A DNA stretch of 64,000 bases from NCBI RefSeq assembly GCF_030209445.1, contig NZ_JARVSD010000012.1, forward strand, positions 1 to 64,000. Reading direction: 5' to 3'. This document shows, one piece after another, positions 59,335 through 64,000 of this stretch (its first letter is position 1; the number at the start of each line of letters is the position of its first letter). A model generated the notes under the pieces. It saw only the letters and a list, made by a program, of their open reading frames with translations, was not told the DNA's origin and searched no databases. The DNA is from Promicromonospora sp. MEB111 (GTDB taxonomy: Bacteria; Actinomycetota; Actinomycetes; Actinomycetales; Cellulomonadaceae). The position numbers were made by a program, and so were the translations under genes.

Positions 59335-60261
59335 ATGACGATCTCGACCACCGGAACCGTGCTCATCACCGGACCGACCAGCGGCCTCGGCCGTTCCGCC
59401 GTGCAGGCCATGGCGAACCGCAGCCCGCAACGCCGTCCCGACCTGCTCCTGGTGGGGCGGCCCGGCCCGCGGCTCGACTCGATCACCGCCGAGGCGCGGG
59501 CAGCGGGCGCCACCGCCCATGCCATCGGGGCCGACCTGGCGAGCCTGGCCGACGTGCGCGCGGCCGGGAAGACCGCAAGGAGCCTCCTGGACGACGGCGA
59601 GGTGCGGCCGCTGCACGCGGTCATCGGCAACGCCGGGGTGTCCGTGGTGGACACCCGCACCGCCTCCGTGGACGGTTACGAGCTGACCTTCGCCGTCAAC
59701 CACCTGGCGCACGCCCAGCTCGTGCGCGACCTGGCGGGTGCGCTCGCGGCTCCGGCCCGGATCGTGCTGCTCGGGTCCAACACGTACTACCTGAACACCC
59801 CGCGCCGTCTGCTCGGCGTGCCGCCCGCAATGTGGCGCGACCCGCTGGACCTCGCGCGGCCGGCGGACGCCGGTTCTGAGCCCGGCACCCGCGACGCGGG
59901 CATCGCCTACTCGAACTCGAAGCTCGCGATCCTCTACTACGCGCACGAGCTGCAGCGGCGCCTGCCCGACGGCGTGGCCGTGTCGGTGTTCGAGCCGGGA
60001 TTCATGCCCGGCAGCGGCCTCTCGCGGGGGCACGGGCCCGCGCTGCAGCGGGTCGGACGCGCGATCGGGCGCATCCCCGGCGTCTCCACCCCGGAGCGGT
60101 CGGGGCCCCTGCTGGCGGCCGTGGCCCTCGACGAGCGCTGGGCGCACCTGCGCGACGGCGCGTTCGTGGTCAAGACCGCCGAGCGCGAGGTCGAACCGTT
60201 CGCGCGGGACCGGGAGCGCGAGGAGCGGCTGTGGGAGGCGACGGAGCAGCTCCTGGGCTGA
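59335..60261 (+). CDS. SDR family oxidoreductase (target of the divergent XRE regulator)
   Basis: Extended-like SDR of 308 aa with ITGPTSGLG, GNAGVS in place of NNAG, catalytic Ser in LLGSNTYYL and YSNSK. It resembles retinol dehydrogenase-type SDRs found beside MmyB-type regulators. CACGAT stands 6 nt before the ATG. The 101-bp gap to the regulator must hold both promoters. Confidence 0.87.
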   Translation: MTISTTGTVLITGPTSGLGRSAVQAMANRSPQRRPDLLLVGRPGPRLDSITAEARAAGATAHAIGADLASLADVRAAGKTARSLLDDGEVRPLHAVIGNAGVSVVDTRTASVDGYELTFAVNHLAHAQLVRDLAGALAAPARIVLLGSNTYYLNTPRRLLGVPPAMWRDPLDLARPADAGSEPGTRDAGIAYSNSKLAILYYAHELQRRLPDGVAVSVFEPGFMPGSGLSRGHGPALQRVGRAIGRIPGVSTPERSGPLLAAVALDERWAHLRDGAFVVKTAEREVEPFARDREREERLWEATEQLLG

Positions 60262-60437
60262 TGCGCCGGGCGCCGGCGCCCGGTCCGGGCTGCCCCGCGC
60301 CGGTGTTCGGGCTGGACCTGGGCCGCCCGTCCGCAGAGCGGCCCAGGTCACACGCTTTTCGATTCGGACCCGACCCGTTCTGCGTGCTATGTTTTTCCAC
60401 GCACCGGGAAGGCGGAAACGCCAGGAACGGTCCACCT

Positions 60438-60522
60438 GTCCGGGTGGCGGAATGGCAGACGCGCTAGCTTGAGGTGCTAGTGCCCTTTATCGGGCGTGGG
60501 GGTTCAAGTCCCCCTCCGGACA
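60438..60522 (+). tRNA. tRNA-Leu (anticodon GAG)
   Basis: A complete class II tRNA of 85 nt. Acceptor GTCCGGG (60438-60444) pairs with TCCGGAC (60515-60521), followed by discriminator A. Anticodon stem CTAGC/GCTAG encloses the loop TTGAGGT with anticodon GAG, reading CUC/CUU codons. The variable arm is GCCC-TTTATC-GGGC and the T arm is GGGGG-TTCAAGT-CCCCC. CCA is not encoded. Confidence 0.97.
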
Positions 60523-60526
60523 CTCA

Positions 60527-60666
60527 CTATTCACTCCCTGGTGTGGCCAGGGGTGACATGCCGAGCACGATCTTCGACGCCGCGGCGTCGAAGTCGACCC
60601 GAACGCCGAGCGCCTCGTCGAGGCCTCGGCGTTTCTTGTCCGTGGCGCGTCGCAGCACCTCGAGGG
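60527..60666 (-). pseudogene. Possible gene remnant downstream of tRNA-Leu
   Basis: On the minus strand the frame reads VLRRATDKKRRGLDEALGV, then RVDFDAAASKIVLGMSP and a stop, which looks like the C-terminal end of a real protein and loosely recalls tails of serine recombinases. No upstream part or start is visible. Together with the tRNA it may be the scar of an integrated element, but similarity is too weak to be sure. Confidence 0.25.
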
Positions 60667-60696
60667 GCTGCGCTCGCCGACGATGGTCACCCCGGG

Positions 60697-61347
60697 TCAG
60701 CGGATGCTGCGACGCACTGCCTCCGGGATCGGGGTGTCTCCGCCGTTGAGCTCGAGGATCTGCCGGCCGATCCGCGGCTCGTGCACCAGCGCGGCCAACG
60801 TCTCGGCGACGTCCGCCCGGGGAATCTGGCCGTGCAGCTCCGCCGGGCCGAGTGACACCCTGCCCGTTCCGGGCTCGTCGGTGAGCAGGGACGGGCGCAG
60901 GATCAGCCAGTCCAGGTCGCTGCGGGCAACCGCGACGTCCGCCTGCTTCTTCACGGCGAAGTAGTACTCCTCCTCGTCGCTGAGGCTGCGCTCCCGCCAC
61001 GACTCCGGGAGCACCGACACCAGCGCCAGGCGCCGCAGGCCGGCGCGGCGCATCGCCTCGATCGTCTTGTCGACCCCGTCACCGTCGACGGCGCGGGTCA
61101 CCTCGGCGGCGCCGCCGTTGGATCCCGCTGCGAACAGGACGGCCTCGGCGTCCGCGAACGTGGACGCGAGCTCCGCCGAGGTCATCCGTGCGATGTCACC
61201 GACGACCGTCTCGATCCCCTGGGCAGCGAGAGCATCCCGCTGCCCACCCCGGCGCACGAGGCCACGCACCTGATCGCCCCGATGCTGCAGCGCACTGGCG
61301 AGCAGCGTTCCGGTCCTGCCCGCGATCCCGATGACGAACACGTTCAC
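60697..61347 (-). CDS. NAD(P)-binding atypical SDR (NmrA/YwnB-like)
   Basis: GTG 61347 starts a Rossmann protein of 216 aa: FVIGIAGRTGTLLASAL, AVLFAAGSNG, RLALVSVLPESW, YYFAVKKQADVAV and LDWLILRPSLLTDEPG, the pattern of NAD(P)H-binding atypical SDRs such as YwnB-like proteins. The catalytic Tyr-x-x-x-Lys may be Y-F-A-V-K. Function unknown; probably redox sensing or reduction of small electrophiles. Confidence 0.82.
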   Translation of the reverse strand: MNVFVIGIAGRTGTLLASALQHRGDQVRGLVRRGGQRDALAAQGIETVVGDIARMTSAELASTFADAEAVLFAAGSNGGAAEVTRAVDGDGVDKTIEAMRRAGLRRLALVSVLPESWRERSLSDEEEYYFAVKKQADVAVARSDLDWLILRPSLLTDEPGTGRVSLGPAELHGQIPRADVAETLAALVHEPRIGRQILELNGGDTPIPEAVRRSIR

Positions 61348-61461
61348 CGCCAGCTCACTTCCCTCCGCCTGGTGCCCGCTGACGGGCATCCGAACCCTCT
61401 TGTCCGGCCTGACGGCCGGGCTCGGCGACCTGGCGGGTACCGCCGTGCCGAGCCCGACCGG

Positions 61462-61860
61462 TCAGACCGCGAGCTGCTTCTTCAGGGCCTCGACGTCGTG
61501 GACGTTGGACATCTGCACGAACTTTCCGTCGCGGACCTTGTACATGGCGATCTCGTCGATCTCGATCCGAGCACCTGTGGGAGCCACACCGAGCCATTCC
61601 TTGGTGGGTGTGCCGTGGTTGACGGAATGGCAGGACAGGGTCCCGCCGTCCGCGTCGATCACGACTTCCTTGATCTCCCAGTTAATGTCGGGAACCGCGT
61701 CGGCGATGCCCTTGAGCGCCGCGACGACGTCCGCCCGGGTGGCGGGCTGGCCGTGCGAGATGATCGTCTCGGCGACGAACTCGTCCATGCGGTCGAACTC
61801 GTGGGCGTTGAGCGCCTCGGTGTAGCGGTCGTAGAACTCGCGGATGTTGAAGTCGGACAT
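61462..61860 (-). CDS. SnoaL-like (NTF2 fold) protein
   Basis: A 132-aa protein (FYDRYTEALNAHEFDRMDEF, RADVVAALKGIADAVPDINW, VAPTGARIEIDEIAMYKVRD, LKKQLAV) of the SnoaL/ester cyclase type. A good ggaaagg site precedes the ATG. It lies between the SDR-like and TetR genes on the same strand and may form part of a small detoxification unit. Confidence 0.83.
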   Translation of the reverse strand: MSDFNIREFYDRYTEALNAHEFDRMDEFVAETIISHGQPATRADVVAALKGIADAVPDINWEIKEVVIDADGGTLSCHSVNHGTPTKEWLGVAPTGARIEIDEIAMYKVRDGKFVQMSNVHDVEALKKQLAV

Positions 61861-61979
61861 GACTGCCTTTCCTGCCCGGTGTCCGGGCCCTGTGTGTTTC
61901 GCCTGCGCCGTCGATGCTGCCGGAGTGCGGTCGTAAGATCCATGACGCAGAGTTCTTTACATATCGTCCAGGGCGATCG

Positions 61980-62618
61980 TCAGGGGAGCCTGATCGTCAG
62001 TGCGTCCGGCGCGGCGGTGAGTGATGCCCGGATCAGGGTGCAGAGCTCCGCCCGGGTCGCCGTCGCCTCGGCGTCGGGTGACGACCGCCAGGTGTCGACG
62101 GCGGCTCGGTGGCCGGCGATCGCGACGGCGCACACGAAGCGGGCCGAGAGGTCCGCTCCGGGCGCGTCGGCCAGCCGCGCCGTGATCGCGTCGACCACCT
62201 GCTGTGTCAGGCGCTCGCACACCAGCATGCCCGCGGCGTCGATCGCCGGGTGGGTGCCGCTCAGACGGGCGCTGAGCACCGCGAGGCGTTCCCACCCGGG
62301 TGGCATCCGCTCGACGCGCTCGACGAGCGCGTCACCCAGGACCTCCAGCAGCGGCCCGCTGCGGGCGAGCACCTCGTCGAGACCGTCGATCAGGGTGCGC
62401 CAGACGTCGTTCAGCGGGGTCAGTGCGAGGTCTTCCTTGCCCGCGAAGTAGCGGAAGAAGCTCCGCTTGGACACCTCGGCCTGGTCGCACAGCCAGTCGA
62501 CGGTCACCGCGTCGTACCCACGCTCGGCGAAGGCCGGCAGTGCGATCTCCACCAGGCGCTGCCGGCTCCGCGCGATGCGCCTGCTGCGGAGCGTGCCTGT
62601 GCCGGGCTGCGTCGTCAT
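61980..62618 (-). CDS. TetR family transcriptional regulator
   Basis: Residues about 12-60 are the TetR HTH (LVEIALPAFAERGYDAVTVD, LCDQAEVSKRSFFRYFAGKE); the remaining helices bind an unknown ligand. ATG 62618 is 6 nt after TATGAT. It is divergent from an MDR oxidoreductase with a 19-bp dyad in the 52-bp gap, so it most likely represses that gene and itself. Confidence 0.9.
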   Translation of the reverse strand: MTTQPGTGTLRSRRIARSRQRLVEIALPAFAERGYDAVTVDWLCDQAEVSKRSFFRYFAGKEDLALTPLNDVWRTLIDGLDEVLARSGPLLEVLGDALVERVERMPPGWERLAVLSARLSGTHPAIDAAGMLVCERLTQQVVDAITARLADAPGADLSARFVCAVAIAGHRAAVDTWRSSPDAEATATRAELCTLIRASLTAAPDALTIRLP

Positions 62619-62634
62619 CGGGCCATCATAGCGA

Positions 62635-62653
62635 ACTGGCACTCAGTGGCAGT
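62635..62653. promoter_or_regulatory. TetR operator between divergent TetR and MDR genes
   Basis: ACTGGCACT-C-AGTGGCAGT is a 19-bp dyad with 8 of 9 pairs matching. It lies between the -10-like boxes TATGAT (leftward) and TACAGT (62659-62664, rightward), so one bound TetR dimer could block both genes. Confidence 0.7.
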
Positions 62654-62670
62654 TGGCATACAGTTGCGGC

Positions 62671-63591
62671 ATGCTCGCATGGACGGTCGACCACTCGTCA
62701 CCCAGCCACCTCAGCCTGCGCGAGGTGCCCGACCCGGTACCCGGACCGCACGACGCCGTCATCCAGGTGCTCGCCTTTGCGCCGAACCACGGCGACCTCG
62801 AGGCGCTGCCGGGCCTGCCGGACGGCATGATCCCCGGCTGGGACGCGGCGGGCGTCGTCGTGGCCGAGGCGCTCGACGGGACGGGCCCGCGCCTCGGCCA
62901 GGTGGTGGCATCGCTGGGGGTGGACAGCGCCTGGGCGCAGCGTCGGCTTGTGACCGCAGAGTCCGTGGGAGTCGCCCCCGACGGCGCCGACCCGAACCTC
63001 ACCAGTGTCGTGCCCGTCGCGGCCACCAGTGCACTGCGCGGGCTGCGCCGCCTCGGCCCGCTCCTCGGCCGCCGTGTGCTGGTGCTCGGCGGGACCAGCG
63101 CTGTGGGGCTGTTCGCCGTCCAGCTCGCCGCCCGCAGCGGTGCCGAGGTCGTCGCTACCACGCGGAACCGCGCCGCGCGGCGCCGGCTGGTCGAGCTCGG
63201 TGCGCGTGAGGTGATCGCCGCGCCGTCCGACCTGGGCCAGGACGTGTCCGGTGTGCTCGACCTGTTGGGCGGCTCCCACCTGGTGGAGGCGTTCGCCCGG
63301 CTGGCACCGGGCGGCACGCTCGTCGCGCTGGGGCACGCGGCCGGGCAGGAGGAGCGCTTCGGGTACGGGGCCCTGTTCGGTGACGCCGGCCGCCACGACC
63401 GGTCCCTGACGACGTTCTTCCTCGGGGCCGAGACCGATCTCGGCCCCGACATGGCGTGGCTCGCGACCGAGATCCACGAGGGCCGCCTCGACCCCGTGGT
63501 CGCGGCCGTCCGACCGTGGCAGGAGCTGCCGGACGCTTTCGCCGCCGGCGCGGGGCGGACGCACGGCAAGGTCGTCCTGACCGTGGGCTGA
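62671..63591 (+). CDS. MDR-family NADP-dependent oxidoreductase
   Basis: A medium-chain dehydrogenase of 306 aa without the zinc-ligand pattern: FAPNHGDLEALPGLPDGMIP, GWDAAGVVVAEA, the cofactor motif LVLGGTSAVGLFAVQLAARS and the C-terminal GRTHGKVVLTVG. Similar to quinone oxidoreductase-like enzymes. TACAGT 6 nt before the ATG suggests a leaderless mRNA under the TetR operator. Confidence 0.88.
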   Translation: MLAWTVDHSSPSHLSLREVPDPVPGPHDAVIQVLAFAPNHGDLEALPGLPDGMIPGWDAAGVVVAEALDGTGPRLGQVVASLGVDSAWAQRRLVTAESVGVAPDGADPNLTSVVPVAATSALRGLRRLGPLLGRRVLVLGGTSAVGLFAVQLAARSGAEVVATTRNRAARRRLVELGAREVIAAPSDLGQDVSGVLDLLGGSHLVEAFARLAPGGTLVALGHAAGQEERFGYGALFGDAGRHDRSLTTFFLGAETDLGPDMAWLATEIHEGRLDPVVAAVRPWQELPDAFAAGAGRTHGKVVLTVG

Positions 63592-63614
63592 GGCAGACGC
63601 CGTCCGCTTCCTAC

Positions 63615-64000
63615 CTACAGGTGGTCCGTGTAGAAGCCGGCCAGGCGGTCGACGGCGGCGTCGACGTACTCGGGTACGTCGTACATCTCGTAGTGGCCGG
63701 CGCCTTCGACGACCATGAGGTCCACGGGGTTGGGTGCCAGCTTCCAGAGCTGCATGCCGGACTCGTAGGAGCCGGTGTTGCCGATGCGCCCGGCGAGGAC
63801 GACCTGCAGCGGCTGCGTCATGAGCTGATCGACCAGATGGAACGCGTCATAGCCCAGGAGCAGGGCGTCGCCGCGCGAGAGGCGACGGTTCGTCGCATGC
63901 TCGCTGCCGCCCCGTTCGGTGCGGTAGTACGTGATCGCCTGGGTCGTGTCGAGATCGGTGACGCCGGCCGCCGCGGCGTCCTCCAGGGTGTCGGGCAGCC
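63615..64000 (-). CDS. Alpha/beta hydrolase, C-terminal part (gene continues beyond window)
   Basis: The frame is open to the right edge. It reads DTTQAITYYRTERGG, LSRGDALLLGYDAFHLVDQL, TQPLQVVLAGRIGNTGSYES and VEGAGHYEMYDVPEYVD, the end of a YcjY/dienelactone-hydrolase-like alpha/beta hydrolase with the catalytic His in GAGHYEMYD. The nucleophile lies outside the window. Convergent with the MDR gene. Confidence 0.8.
   Translation of the reverse strand, partial: LPDTLEDAAAAGVTDLDTTQAITYYRTERGGSEHATNRRLSRGDALLLGYDAFHLVDQLMTQPLQVVLAGRIGNTGSYESGMQLWKLAPNPVDLMVVEGAGHYEMYDVPEYVDAAVDRLAGFYTDHL

Noticed and set aside
60487-60690. Short frame ending in EGDLNPHAR on the minus strand
   Set aside because: This is the well-known false protein read from the antisense of a tRNA gene.

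Overview
The window is about 72-75% GC by eye, with codon third positions almost all G or C, many GTG starts, genes packed on both strands and frequent 4-base ATGA/GTGA overlaps. Cell-surface glycosidases with NPCBM, CBM5/12 and ricin-type modules, DinB, a SOS box of the GAAC-N4-GTTC type, ECF41-like sigma control and many apparently leaderless genes all point to a free-living, polysaccharide-degrading actinomycete. The gene set resembles the Cellulomonadaceae/Promicromonosporaceae (Cellulosimicrobium, Isoptericola, Promicromonospora), but no marker here fixes the genus.

Layout. 1-2184: 3' part of a CopB-type P1B ATPase with a His-rich repeat N-terminus. 2.2-6.7 kb: secreted GH97 glycosidase and secreted glycerophosphodiesterase with a CBM6-like tail. 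6.7-12 kb: DUF808 membrane protein, GNAT, DoxX, divergent ECF41-like sigma factor, SDR and its probable MerR regulator. 12.1-19.3 kb: LacI regulator facing an ABC sugar importer plus GH78, an alpha-L-rhamnoside uptake and cleavage locus. 19.4-22.2 kb: VOC protein, SDR, aldehyde dehydrogenase. 22.3-29.2 kb: GH125, ABC importer, cytoplasmic GH76 and a GntR-LacI hybrid regulator, an alpha-1,6-mannan utilisation locus; a secreted GH76 lies at 31.7 kb. 29.2-31.4 kb: VOC dioxygenase-like protein and F420-reductase-like protein divergent from a MarR regulator. 33.8-42.4 kb: UPF0303, anchored ricin-type lectin, SDR, a 1242-aa secreted GH97, a YgjV/acetyltransferase-like protein, a small hypothetical and a 521-aa membrane-anchored three-repeat protein of unknown function. 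42.85-42.94 kb: candidate structured small RNA. 42.9-48.7 kb: GntR, MFS transporter, DHDPS-family enzyme, galactonate-dehydratase-like enolase and NADP ketoglutarate-semialdehyde-type dehydrogenase, i.e. an oxidative sugar-acid pathway. 48.8-64 kb: dinB, Tat-exported amine oxidase, recQ, aminotransferase, small enzymes, a PIN protein, an APH-type kinase, an MDR remnant, an XRE/MmyB regulator with divergent SDR, tRNA-Leu(GAG), SDR-like, SnoaL-like, a TetR/MDR divergent pair and a truncated alpha/beta hydrolase.

How it works together. Three carbohydrate modules combine secreted or cytoplasmic glycosidases, ABC import and local regulators (rhamnosides, fungal or yeast-type alpha-mannan, alpha-glucosides/galactosides), and a fourth oxidises sugar acids. 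Intergenic regions are unusually structured: at least four different long near-perfect inverted repeats mark gene ends, two of them in sequence-related pairs, and many start codons lie 6-7 nt downstream of a -10-like hexamer, suggesting widespread leaderless mRNAs. All identifications are by reading motifs; no database search was run.
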